Source: Janthinobacterium sp. LM6
GTDB lineage: Bacteria > Pseudomonadota > Gammaproteobacteria > Burkholderiales > Burkholderiaceae_D
DNA: 64,000 bases
Reading direction: 5' to 3'
Assembly (NCBI RefSeq): GCF_002002885.1
Contig: NZ_CP019510.1
Location: 1,860,001 to 1,924,000 of the forward strand
This document shows, one piece after another, positions 25,476-34,374 of this stretch. A model generated the notes under the pieces. That model ran no database searches and was not told the DNA's origin. It was given only the letters and a program-made list of their open reading frames with translations. The position numbers and the translations under genes are program-made. The first letter of the stretch is position 1. Every line of letters starts with the position of its first letter.

Positions 25476-28400
25476 ATGAAAATTTCCCGTATTCTTGCCT
25501 TCCTCCTGTTGTCCGCCGGCTTGCTGGGCAACGCCGCCGCTGCCGCGCCTGCCGGCAGTTATTTTCGCTTTCCTGCCGTGCGCGGCGATACCGTCGTCTT
25601 CACGGCCGAAGGCGATTTGTGGAAAAGCAATCTGCGCGGTGGCGCGGCGCAGCGCCTGACCACGCATCCCGGCTATGAAACGAATGCGGCGATTTCGCGC
25701 GATGGCCAGTGGATTGCCTTTTCGGCCGCCTATGAAGGGGCGCAGGAAGCGTATGTGATGCCGCTGGCCGGCGGCTTGCCGCGCCGTATTTCGTACGACA
25801 ATGGCGGCGTGCTGGTGCTGGGCTGGACGGCGCAGGGCGAAGTGCTGGTCAGCACGCAGAATACGGACGGTCCCGCGTCGCGTCGCGTCGTCGCCGCCAT
25901 CGATCCCGTGAAACAGACGCGGCGCGAGTTTCCCGTGGCCGACGCCAACGACGCCGTGCTCGACGACGCCGGCAAGACGCTGTTCTTCACGCGTTTCGGC
26001 CTGGCCATGACCAACGACAATGTGCGCAACTACCGGGGCGGCGCGCATGCCACCCTGTGGCGCTACGACCTCGATGGCAAGGGCGAGGCCGTGCGCATGC
26101 ACGCGGAACCCGCTGTGTTGGCTGGCAACAACAAGCGCCCCATGTGGTGGCAGGGCCGTGTCTACTACATCAGCGACGCGGGCGGCAGCGATAATCTGTG
26201 GAGCATGTTGCCCGACGGCTCCGATCGCCGCGCCTTGACGAACCACACGCAGTGGGACGTGCGCAATGCTTCCCTGGGCGATGGCAAGGTCGTCTACCAG
26301 CTGGGCGCCGATTTGCACGTGCTCGACCTGAACGTCGCGGCAACGGGCGCTTCGCAGCCGCTGGCCATCAGCCTCGTGTCCGATTTCGACCAGCAGCGCG
26401 CGCGCCAGATCCGCTCGCCGCTCGATACCTTGAGCAATGTCCAGGTGTCGGGCAAGGATGAGCGCATCATCCTTACTGCACGGGGCCGTGTCAGCATCGC
26501 CGGCACGGGCAGCTTGCGCCGCGTCGACATCGCCATTCCGGAAGGGGCGCGGGCGCGCGACGCCGTCTTTTCCAGCGACGAGAAATCCGTGTTCGCCATC
26601 GTCGACACGAGCGGAGAGAACGAAATCTGGAAGTACGCCGCCGATGGCTCGGGCAAGGGCGAGCAGTTGACGACGCAGGGCGATAATCACCGCTGGAAAC
26701 TGTATCCGTCGCCGGACGGGCGCTGGCTGGCGCACACGGATAAAAAAGGCCGTTTCTGGCTGCTGGACCTGGCGACCAGGGGCAACCAGCTGATCGACGA
26801 CGCGGGCAAGGCGGGCGTGGACAAGCACGACGAAGTGCAATGGTCGCCCGACAGCCGCAACCTGGCCATCGTGCGCGTGGCCAGCAACGAGCAGCGCGAG
26901 CAGATCGGCTTGTACAACCTCGCGTCGAAGCAGTTGCAGTTCGTCACCAGCGACCGCTATACCTCCGGTTCGCCCGTGTTTTCGCCGGACGGCAAGTGGT
27001 TGTATTTCCTGTCGGCGCGCAATTTCCAGCTGGCCAACGGTTCGCCATGGGGCGACCGCAACATGGGGCCCGTGTTCGACAAGCGCACCGGCGTGTATGC
27101 GCTGGCGCTGCAGCCGGGCAACCGTTTCCCGTTTCAGCCCGACGATGAGCTGAGCCGTCCGGGAGTGAAACCGCCCGAGACGGACGATGAAAAGGCCGCC
27201 GAATCGGCGGCGGAAAAGGCGCTGGAAAAGGCGGGCGGCAAGGGCGCCGTGAAAAAGGCACCGGCCGCGTTGCCGGCCATCGTCAGCCAGGGCCTGGCCG
27301 AACGCCTGTATGAAGTGCCGCTGGCGGCGGGCAACTACAGCGCGCTGGCCGCCGACGACAAGCGCCTGTATTTCCTCGAGCGGGACAGCGGCGAAAACAA
27401 GTCCAGCTTGAAGACCTTGGCAGTTGGCAACACCGGCTCCAAGCCGGAATTGCTGGTGGCCAATGTGCGCGAATTTGACCTGGCGCAGGACAAGAAGCAT
27501 TTGTACTACCGCACGGCGGCAGCCACGGGACCGGGCGAGATGCTGGTGATCGAGGCGGGCGCCAAGCTGCCGTCCGACCTGTCGAAGGCCAAGGTCAAGG
27601 TCGACGACTGGACTTTCGTGTCGAATCCGCGCCTGGAATGGAAGCAGATGTTCAACGACGCCTGGCGCCTGCACCGCGATTTTCTCTACGACGCGAAGAT
27701 GCGCGGCGTGGACTGGAAGGCGGCGCGCGACAAATATGCGCCGCTGGTCGAGCGGGTCACGGACCGTGCCGAACTCAATGATTTACTCGGCATGATGGTG
27801 GCCGAAGTGGGCGCCCTGCATTCGCAGATCCGCCCCGGCGAATTGCGCCGCACGGAGCAGGAAGGCGCGCCGGCGGGCCTCGGTGCCGTGCTGGCGCGCA
27901 CCAGCGAGGGCTACCGGGTCGAACATGTCTACCGCAGCGAAGCGGAGCTGCCCTCGGCGCGCGCACCGCTGGCGCGCCCCGACGTGGAGGTGAAGGCGGG
28001 CGACGTGATCACGGCCGTCAACGGCAAGGACGTCTTGGGCGCGCGCGACATCAGCGACCTGCTGCTGAACCAGGCCGACAAGCAGGTGCTGTTGCAGGTC
28101 AAGCGGGGCAAGGCTGCGCCGCGCGCCGTCATCGTCACGCCCGTCAACATGGCGAAACAGACGGCGCTGCGCTATGGCGACTGGGAATTGAGCCGCGCCG
28201 AGCAGGTGGCGGCCGCCTCGCAGGGACGCATCGGCTACCTGCATTTGCGCGCCATGGGCCCGAACGACATCGCCTCGTTCGCGCGCGATTTTTACGCCAA
28301 CATCAACCGCGAAGGCTTGATCATCGACGTGCGGCGCAACAACGGCGGCAATATCGACAGCTGGATCATCGAAAAACTGCTGCGCAAGGCCTGGGCCTAC

Positions 28401-28826
28401 TGGGCGCCGCCGGGCGTGCAGCCGTCGTCGAACATGCAGAACACCTTCCGCGGCCATCTGGTGGTGCTGGTCGATGAACTCACGTATTCCGATGGCGAGA
28501 CCTTCGCCGCCGGCATCAAGGCATTGAAACTGGCGCCACTGGTGGGCAAGCGCACGGCAGGCGCCGGCGTCTGGCTCAGCGACAATACGCGTCTGGCCGA
28601 CAACGGCATGGCGCGCGTGGCGGAAAACGGCCAGTTCGGCGTCGACGGCCAGTGGCTGATCGAAGGCGTGGGCGTGGTGCCGGACGTGGAGGTGGAAAAT
28701 CCGCCGCACGCCACTTTCAATGGCGCCGACCGCCAGCTGGAAGTGGCGCTCGACATGCTGGCGAAAAAGCTCAAGGAACAGCCGCGCCCCGCCTTCCAGG
28801 CGCAGCCGATCCCCGCGCTGAAGTAG
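25476..28826 (+). CDS. Tricorn-like exported serine protease (S41 family)
   Basis: A 1116-residue protein with a signal peptide (ending NAAAAAP). It has two beta-propeller regions (about 30-350 and 360-690, with repeats such as SPDGRWLAHTDKKG and SPDGKWLYFLSARN), a Lys/Glu/Ala-rich linker (about 570-600), a C1 helical domain (about 730-790), a PDZ domain (about 800-890, GDVITAVNGKDVLGARDIS) and an S41 protease core (about 900-1100). Likely catalytic residues are His782 (GALHSQ) and Ser1005 (TYSDGETFA). Tricorn relatives degrade peptides; the signal peptide places this one in the periplasm. The ATG at 25476 is chosen because it directly precedes the signal peptide. Confidence 0.9.
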   Translation: MKISRILAFLLLSAGLLGNAAAAAPAGSYFRFPAVRGDTVVFTAEGDLWKSNLRGGAAQRLTTHPGYETNAAISRDGQWIAFSAAYEGAQEAYVMPLAGGLPRRISYDNGGVLVLGWTAQGEVLVSTQNTDGPASRRVVAAIDPVKQTRREFPVADANDAVLDDAGKTLFFTRFGLAMTNDNVRNYRGGAHATLWRYDLDGKGEAVRMHAEPAVLAGNNKRPMWWQGRVYYISDAGGSDNLWSMLPDGSDRRALTNHTQWDVRNASLGDGKVVYQLGADLHVLDLNVAATGASQPLAISLVSDFDQQRARQIRSPLDTLSNVQVSGKDERIILTARGRVSIAGTGSLRRVDIAIPEGARARDAVFSSDEKSVFAIVDTSGENEIWKYAADGSGKGEQLTTQGDNHRWKLYPSPDGRWLAHTDKKGRFWLLDLATRGNQLIDDAGKAGVDKHDEVQWSPDSRNLAIVRVASNEQREQIGLYNLASKQLQFVTSDRYTSGSPVFSPDGKWLYFLSARNFQLANGSPWGDRNMGPVFDKRTGVYALALQPGNRFPFQPDDELSRPGVKPPETDDEKAAESAAEKALEKAGGKGAVKKAPAALPAIVSQGLAERLYEVPLAAGNYSALAADDKRLYFLERDSGENKSSLKTLAVGNTGSKPELLVANVREFDLAQDKKHLYYRTAAATGPGEMLVIEAGAKLPSDLSKAKVKVDDWTFVSNPRLEWKQMFNDAWRLHRDFLYDAKMRGVDWKAARDKYAPLVERVTDRAELNDLLGMMVAEVGALHSQIRPGELRRTEQEGAPAGLGAVLARTSEGYRVEHVYRSEAELPSARAPLARPDVEVKAGDVITAVNGKDVLGARDISDLLLNQADKQVLLQVKRGKAAPRAVIVTPVNMAKQTALRYGDWELSRAEQVAAASQGRIGYLHLRAMGPNDIASFARDFYANINREGLIIDVRRNNGGNIDSWIIEKLLRKAWAYWAPPGVQPSSNMQNTFRGHLVVLVDELTYSDGETFAAGIKALKLAPLVGKRTAGAGVWLSDNTRLADNGMARVAENGQFGVDGQWLIEGVGVVPDVEVENPPHATFNGADRQLEVALDMLAKKLKEQPRPAFQAQPIPALK

Positions 28827-28831
28827 TCCCG

Positions 28832-29551
28832 TTACAGGCCGCAGGCGGCCTTGAACTGCTGCGCGCGGCGGCGCGACACCTCGACCACGCTGCCGTCCAG
28901 CAGGTGCAGGTCGAGGCCATCGGCCGCATTCGGCGCCACTTGCGCCACCTGCTCCAGGTTGACGATCTGGCGCCGGTTGGCGCGCAGGAACAGGGCCGGA
29001 TCGAGCTTTTCTTCCAGCTGGTTCAGGGTGCGCAGCATCAGCGGGCGCTGCACGCCGAAATGCACGCGCGTGTAGTTGCCTTCCGATTCCAGCAGGCGGA
29101 TATCGTCAAACGCGACAAACCAGCAGCGTTCCCCATCCTTGATGAAGACCTTGCGCGGCGCGGGCGGCGGCACGGCTTGCGCCCGCGCGCCGGCGCGTGC
29201 CAGCGCCGTGGCCAGGCGTGCCGCCTGCACGGGTTTTTGCAGGTAGTCGAGGGCGCTGACCTCGAACGCCTGCAGCGCGTACTGGTCGAAGGCCGTGCAA
29301 AAGATGACGTCGGGCGCATCATCCAGGGCGGCCAGCAGGTCGAAGCCGGAACCGCCCGGCATCTGCACGTCGAGCAGCAATAGGTCGGGGCGCAGCTTGG
29401 CGATCTGCGCGACGGCGTCGGCCGCGCTGGCCGCTTCGCCCACGATCTCCACGGCACCGCGCTGCACATGCGGCGCCAGCAGCCGTCGCAGCTCGGCGCG
29501 CGCCAGGCGCTCGTCATCGACCAGCAGTACCTTGAGCGGCTGGCCGTTCAT
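28832..29551 (-). CDS. LytTR-family response regulator
   Basis: The 239-residue regulator has a receiver domain (acidic pocket Asp12-Asp13, phosphoacceptor Asp61 in LLLLDVQMPGGSG, Lys in LQKPV) and a LytTR DNA-binding domain (about 140-238, VFIKDGERCWFVAFDDIRLL, LRANRRQIVNLEQV). It is controlled by the sensor kinase directly upstream, whose stop overlaps its start by 4 bp. The start at 29551 gives the normal receiver start; the longer frame adds 26 unlikely residues. Targets unknown. Confidence 0.93.
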   Translation of the reverse strand: MNGQPLKVLLVDDERLARAELRRLLAPHVQRGAVEIVGEAASAADAVAQIAKLRPDLLLLDVQMPGGSGFDLLAALDDAPDVIFCTAFDQYALQAFEVSALDYLQKPVQAARLATALARAGARAQAVPPPAPRKVFIKDGERCWFVAFDDIRLLESEGNYTRVHFGVQRPLMLRTLNQLEEKLDPALFLRANRRQIVNLEQVAQVAPNAADGLDLHLLDGSVVEVSRRRAQQFKAACGL

Positions 29552-30615
29552 GCCTGCTCCGGCAGGTGGATGGTGGCATGTACCCAGCCCGACTGTTCGC
29601 GCAATTCCAGGCTGGCGCGCTCGCCGCAAGCCAGTTGCAGCCGTTGGCGCGCATTGCGCAGGCCGACGCAGGTGGAGTTGCCCGGTGCGCGCAAGGCGCC
29701 CGTGTTGGCCACGTCGATCTGCAGCATGGCCACGCCGTCGGCAGGGCTGGCGCGCCGCGCCGCGATGCGGATGTCGGCGCCCTCGGCGCTCGCTTCGACG
29801 CCGTATTTGACGGCGTTTTCCGCCAGCGTTTGCAGGGCCATGGGCGGCACGCGCACGTGTTCCAGGCCGGGGGCGCTGATCTCGATCGCAAAGCTGACGC
29901 GCAGGCGCTCCTCGAAGCGTATCTGTTCGATGGCCAGGTAGGCGCGCACGGCGTCCAGTTCGGCCGACAGGGGCACGGTGGCGTGCTGGCCCGATTGCAG
30001 CGCATGGCGCATCAGGCCTGCCAGCTGGTCGATCATGTGCGCGGCCGCTTCGCGGTCTTCGAAGATCAGCGCGCGCACGCTATTGAGGCTGTTGAAGAAA
30101 AAATGCGGGTTGACTTGCGCCTGCAGGGCGCGCAGTTCCGCTTCCCGTCCGTGCAGCTGCAGGCGCAGGGTTTCCGCTTCCAGGTGGGCGGCGCGGCGCA
30201 GCGACAGCGTGGTGAAGTAAAACACCGTCCAGGTCAGGAATACCCCGAACCAGAACAGCAGCGCGCCGGGCAGCCATGCCAGGCCGCGCAGGACATCGGG
30301 CGGATACATGACGTGGAAGGCGGCCGTCACGCTGGCCGTCTGGATGGCGGCCAGCAGGGCCAGCGAGGGCAGGATGCGTTTCCAGCGCAAGCCGTTTGCC
30401 GCCCAGCCGCGCCGATGCAGGACGCCATGCCACAGGTGCGACAGCAGCAGCCCGCCCAGCGAACCCCAGCAGGCAATCGTCACGACGATGCGCAGCTGCG
30501 AGGAACCGCCATACACGCTGTTGAACAGGGCGAGCGCGCCCCAGCCGGCCAGCTGGAATGTCCAGTACCAGTTGATCCTGGCCAGCAGCGGCGGACGTTG
30601 CATGGGCGCGCTCAC
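29548..30615 (-). CDS. LytS/YehU-type sensor histidine kinase
   Basis: The 355-residue membrane kinase has four predicted membrane segments (about 15-33, 42-62, 80-100, 110-132), a short coiled coil, and a His_kinase domain with phosphoacceptor His171 in QVNPHFFFNSLNSVRAL. The N box is LAENAVKYG. No extracytoplasmic sensor domain is present, so sensing is probably within the membrane. It pairs with the LytTR regulator (4-bp overlap). The hydrolase gene ends 3 bp before it, so the three may form one transcript. Confidence 0.92.
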   Translation of the reverse strand: MSAPMQRPPLLARINWYWTFQLAGWGALALFNSVYGGSSQLRIVVTIACWGSLGGLLLSHLWHGVLHRRGWAANGLRWKRILPSLALLAAIQTASVTAAFHVMYPPDVLRGLAWLPGALLFWFGVFLTWTVFYFTTLSLRRAAHLEAETLRLQLHGREAELRALQAQVNPHFFFNSLNSVRALIFEDREAAAHMIDQLAGLMRHALQSGQHATVPLSAELDAVRAYLAIEQIRFEERLRVSFAIEISAPGLEHVRVPPMALQTLAENAVKYGVEASAEGADIRIAARRASPADGVAMLQIDVANTGALRAPGNSTCVGLRNARQRLQLACGERASLELREQSGWVHATIHLPEQA

Positions 30616-30618
30616 TGC

Positions 30619-31491
30619 CTAGTCCAGGAACTGTTCGATGCGCGCATGCATCCAGTCCGGCTGGTCGTACATGATGAAGTGGCGCGCCGTGTCGGCCAGC
30701 GCGATCTGCACGCCTGGCAGCTGTGCGTACTGTTGCTGGAAGGTGGCTTCGATGGCGGCGCGCGGCGCATAATCCTTGTAGGCGATCCAGGTGCCCAGCA
30801 CCAGGGTCGGCGATTTGATTTTTGCCGCGTCCTGGCGCAGGTCGCTGGCCATCAGGCTGCCCATGGCCTTGATCACCGTTTCGCGGTCCGAGCGCTGGCC
30901 CCAGCCGATGATGCGTTCCACGTCGGCCGGCGCGCTGGCCATGCTGCTGACCGCGCGGCGCTGGCTGGCGGCGTAGGTGGCGTCATCCTGCGCGCGCATG
31001 GCCGCTTGCATCTGCGTGGACATGGCTTGCAGTTGCGGCGGCGTGATGGTGGGCAGTTGCGTCGCGCCCAGCGCCGGCAGCGAGTCGACGATCACCAGCC
31101 TGCCCGTTTGCGCCGGATGGTCGATGGCCATTTTCAGGGCCAGGAAGCCGCCCAGGCTATGCCCGATGATGGCCGGCTGGCCCAGTTTTTGGGTGCCGAT
31201 GTAGTCGGCCAGCTGTTGCTCCGCCTGCGCCAGCAGGTCGCCTGCGACGGGCGCCACGCCGGCAAAGCCGGCCAGCGTCAGCACGTGGCATTGGCGCGCG
31301 GCTTGCGCGCCGCACAGGCGCGCCACCGTGGCTTGCCAGACTTCGCCCGAGGATGCGAGGCCGGGAATCAGGATCAGGGGACGGCCTTGTCCGGTGACCT
31401 CGACCGTGAAGGCCTGGGGCGCGGCGGCCTGGCTGGCGCCCGCCAGCAGCGCCGTACTGAGCAAGATCAATGTTTGCAGTGTTCGTTTCAT
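30619..31491 (-). CDS. Exported alpha/beta hydrolase
   Basis: The 290-residue protein has a signal peptide (ending GASQA) and an alpha/beta-hydrolase fold: oxyanion region LILIPGLASSGEVW, nucleophile Ser112 in IIGHSLGGF, and a C-terminal His in ARHFIMYDQP. An acid is probably near SPTLVLGTW. Substrate unknown. AAGGAGG sits just before the ATG at 31491. It directly precedes the two-component pair, so it could be linked to its signal. Confidence 0.88.
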   Translation of the reverse strand: MKRTLQTLILLSTALLAGASQAAAPQAFTVEVTGQGRPLILIPGLASSGEVWQATVARLCGAQAARQCHVLTLAGFAGVAPVAGDLLAQAEQQLADYIGTQKLGQPAIIGHSLGGFLALKMAIDHPAQTGRLVIVDSLPALGATQLPTITPPQLQAMSTQMQAAMRAQDDATYAASQRRAVSSMASAPADVERIIGWGQRSDRETVIKAMGSLMASDLRQDAAKIKSPTLVLGTWIAYKDYAPRAAIEATFQQQYAQLPGVQIALADTARHFIMYDQPDWMHARIEQFLD

Positions 31492-31581
31492 GGGGTACTC
31501 CTCCTTGACGACCATGCTAGCGGCGCCGGGAGCGCGCGGCCAGCGCCGCGGGATGAACGGCGGCAGGGCGGGATGAGCGGC

Positions 31582-32520
31582 TCAAATCCACCCATCGTGG
31601 TCCTGGCATTGGTCCGGCAGGTAGGTCAGGTATTGCACCATGCGCGGTGCCGGGCCGCGGTTGGGCGTGGCGCAATGGGGCAGGGCCTGGTGCCAGATGA
31701 TGAAATCGCCGGCCATGCCTTCGACGGGCGCGGGCCGCAAGGCCTCGACGGCCCATTCGCGTGGCTGGCGGCCCGGCGGCACTTGCCGCAGCCAGTCGGC
31801 CATGTGCCGCTGGAAGCCGGGCACGCAGTGAAAGGCGCCATGCTGCGCCGGACAGTCGCTCAGGTACAGCATGCCTTGCAGCTTGAAGGGAATCGGCTGC
31901 TGCAGGCTGACGTCCCAGTGCAGGGCGCTGCCGAGGAAGCGGTGCTGCGGCGTTTCCGGCGGATTGAAGCTCACCTTGTCGATGCTGGCGTAGATGCCGG
32001 TGCCGGCGCCGATGCCGGTGTCATATAGCTGCTGGCAGGCGTGGCGGATGTGCGCGACGTGGCGGTTTTCCTCGAGGGCCGGGTGGTCGGAAAACTGCAG
32101 CATCAGGCCCCGCTTGCCCGGGTGCGGCTGGTACCACGACGTTGGCTCGTCGGGCGAGGCGCCCAGGTAGTCCCAGATGGCCGTTCGGGCGGCGGCGCAC
32201 TGCGCGCGCGGCACGGCGCCGCGCAGCACCAGATAGCCGTGTTCTTCGAAATGGCGCAGCTCGGCGGCGGACAGCACGTCCTCGTGCGCGCTGGCGGCAT
32301 GCGCCGGGCGTGGGCGCGTGCGCGCGGCGATCCAGTCCGTGTAGGCTTGCAGGGTCGGCCGTTGCTGATACAGGAAGTGCAGCGCGTCTTCCATCGAAAT
32401 GCCGCGCGCGTACAGCGCCTGGAGGTCCAGGTGGTCGCGCGCCAGCCCCTGCTTGCCCGTCGCGCCAGCGTGTCCCGTGCAGCGTTGCCATAAGTCGTGC
32501 AAGTGAGGCCAGTCGTCCAT
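31582..32520 (-). CDS. Phytanoyl-CoA dioxygenase family protein
   Basis: The 312-residue Fe(II)/2-oxoglutarate-type oxygenase has the metal motif HWDVS (His201, Asp203), and a distal His and Arg in IIWHQALPHCATPNRGPAPR. The double-stranded beta-helix core spans about 85-300. An N-terminal helical extension (about 1-75) is unusual. The substrate is not predictable. It lies 25 bp downstream of the PrpR-type activator on the same strand and may be co-transcribed with it. Confidence 0.85.
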   Translation of the reverse strand: MDDWPHLHDLWQRCTGHAGATGKQGLARDHLDLQALYARGISMEDALHFLYQQRPTLQAYTDWIAARTRPRPAHAASAHEDVLSAAELRHFEEHGYLVLRGAVPRAQCAAARTAIWDYLGASPDEPTSWYQPHPGKRGLMLQFSDHPALEENRHVAHIRHACQQLYDTGIGAGTGIYASIDKVSFNPPETPQHRFLGSALHWDVSLQQPIPFKLQGMLYLSDCPAQHGAFHCVPGFQRHMADWLRQVPPGRQPREWAVEALRPAPVEGMAGDFIIWHQALPHCATPNRGPAPRMVQYLTYLPDQCQDHDGWI

Positions 32521-32545
32521 GGTGTTTTTCGTCCGGGTGAAAAAA

Positions 32546-34171
32546 TCAGCCGGCGCGCAGGCGGCGCCACAAGGTGGTGCGGCTGATGCCGAGGTACTGG
32601 GCGGCGGCGTCGCGGCGCCCGCCGAAGCGCGCCAGCACGGCGCTGGCGCTTTCGTCTTCCAGGCGCGGCGCGATGGCGGTGGCCGGCGCCGGCGGCAGCG
32701 CGGCCGTGCCGCCAGCGTTGGCCAGTTCCGGCGCCACGCCCAGCACGAAGGCGGGCGTCAGCGCCTGCAGCGGTTCGGCGGCCAGGAACAGCGCCAGGCG
32801 TTCGGCCAGGTTGCGCAGTTCGCGCACGTTGCCGGGCCAGTCGTAGCGGCGCAGCAGCGGTGCGCAAGCCTGGATTTCTGCGTGCAGGTTGGGGTGCGGA
32901 CGGGCACCCAGCGCGGCCAGCGCGTTTTTCAGCGACCATTCGGTCAGGCCGGGAATGTCGCTGGCGCGTTCGCGCAAGGCGGGCAAATGCAGGCGCAGCA
33001 CGGCCAGGCGGTAGAACAGGTCGGCGCGGAAGCGTCCCTCGCGGATGCGCTGCTCCAGGTCGCAGTGCGTGGCGCTGATGATGCGCACATTGATGGCGAT
33101 CGGCCGCGTGCCGCCCACGCGCACCACTTCGCGCTCTTCCAGCACGCGCAGCAAGCGCGTTTGCAGGGCCAGCGGCATCTCGCCGATTTCGTCGAGGAAC
33201 AGGGTGCCGTGGTTGGCCGCTTCGAACAGGCCCGCATGGCCGCCCCGGCGCGCACCCGTGAAGGCGCCATCCTCGTGGCCGAACAGTTCCGATTCCAGCA
33301 GGGATTCGGCGATGGCGCCGCAATTGATGGCGATGAAGGGGCGGTTCGCGCCCAGGCTGCGCGGGCTTTCACGGTGGATCGCCTGCGCCACCAGTTCCTT
33401 GCCGCTGCCCGTCTCGCCCTGGATCAGCACCGTCGCCGGTGAGCGGGCATACAGCACCACCGACTGGCGCAGCGCTTCCATCGCTTCCGATTCGCCGCGC
33501 AAATCGTGCAGGCCGTGGCGCGCGCGCAGGGTGTCGGCCACCACCGCGCGCCGCCCGCGGTTCGATTCGATCTGGGTCAGGCGCGCCAGTTCCAGCGCGT
33601 CGTCGAAGGCGCGCCGGATGGCCGTGGCCGAATACACGAAGACGGCGGCCAGTCCCGCTTCCTCGGCCAGGTCGGTGACGAGCCCCGCGCCGACGACGGC
33701 TTTGACGCCGGCCGCCTTCAGTTCATTGATCTGCGCGCGCGCGTCTTCCTCGGTGGCGTAGGTGCGCTGCGCGATCTGGAAGCCGAAGGTGGCGGCAAAT
33801 TCGGCCAGTTCCGGCATCGGGTCCTGGTAGGTGACGACGCCGATGTGCGGCGAGATGCGCCGCGCGCGCGCCAGCGCCTGCATCACGTCGTAGCCGCTGG
33901 CCTTGGCGATGATGACGGGTACCGACAGCCGGCCTTTCAGGTAGGCGCCGTTCGAACCGGCCGCGATGACGGCGTCGCAGCGCTCCGTGGCCATGCGTTC
34001 GCGGATGTGGCGCACGGCGTCGTCGAAGCCCAGGTTGATCGGTTCGATCGTCGCCAGGTCGTCGTATTCGAGCGTGATGTCGCGGAACAGGTCGAACAGC
34101 CGCGAGACGGAGACGGTCCAGATGACGGGTTTGTCGCGGTGGTCGAGCGGAGGTTGGGGAGGGCGGCGCAT
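32546..34171 (-). CDS. prpR: PrpR-type sigma-54 transcriptional activator
   Basis: A 541-residue activator. The PrpR_N sensor domain is at about 16-185 (with [20 protein letters not shown]). The AAA+ domain at about 220-450 has Walker A GETGSGKE, the GAFTGA sigma-54 loop, Walker [13 protein letters not shown] and the Arg-finger region [12 protein letters not shown] Fis-type helix-turn-helix ends the protein ([20 protein letters not shown]). In known cases PrpR senses 2-methylcitrate and switches on prpBCD. None of those genes is present here, so the ligand and targets may differ. No obvious start competitor; ribosome site is not strong. Confidence 0.9.
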   Translation of the reverse strand: MRRPPQPPLDHRDKPVIWTVSVSRLFDLFRDITLEYDDLATIEPINLGFDDAVRHIRERMATERCDAVIAAGSNGAYLKGRLSVPVIIAKASGYDVMQALARARRISPHIGVVTYQDPMPELAEFAATFGFQIAQRTYATEEDARAQINELKAAGVKAVVGAGLVTDLAEEAGLAAVFVYSATAIRRAFDDALELARLTQIESNRGRRAVVADTLRARHGLHDLRGESEAMEALRQSVVLYARSPATVLIQGETGSGKELVAQAIHRESPRSLGANRPFIAINCGAIAESLLESELFGHEDGAFTGARRGGHAGLFEAANHGTLFLDEIGEMPLALQTRLLRVLEEREVVRVGGTRPIAINVRIISATHCDLEQRIREGRFRADLFYRLAVLRLHLPALRERASDIPGLTEWSLKNALAALGARPHPNLHAEIQACAPLLRRYDWPGNVRELRNLAERLALFLAAEPLQALTPAFVLGVAPELANAGGTAALPPAPATAIAPRLEDESASAVLARFGGRRDAAAQYLGISRTTLWRRLRAG

Positions 34172-34207
34172 GCTTTATTCTAAACGATTTGTTTCATTTT
34201 CCAGCCA

Positions 34208-34236
34208 TGCAACGGCGTTGCAACGGGCGTGTTGCA
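34208..34236. promoter_or_regulatory. Overlapping TGCAAC/GTTGCA inverted repeats upstream of prpR
   Basis: Two dyads share a central arm: TGCAAC (34208), GTTGCA (34217), TGCAAC (34219) and GTTGCA (34231). They lie 37-65 bp upstream of the activator gene and between it and a divergent diguanylate cyclase gene. They may be the activator's own operator. That is inference; no sigma-54 promoter was found here. Confidence 0.5.
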
Positions 34237-34374
34237 GCTGGTCTGTGGTGTTTCAGATATTGCCAATAAGGAAGTTGAAAAAACCGTGGGAAACTGGTTT
34301 ATGATCTAGCAGCACCATGATGCTTGTAGGAATCCTTTTCCCAGGCGCATGTTTATCTTGTCCTTAACCATCCC

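Noticed and set aside
29566-32028. An 820-codon forward frame over the kinase, hydrolase and dioxygenase genes
   Set aside because: It runs through three well-supported genes on the other strand and has no recognisable domain.
34240-34300. Possible sigma-54 promoter near prpR
   Set aside because: No pair with the required GG-N10-GC spacing was found in this gap.
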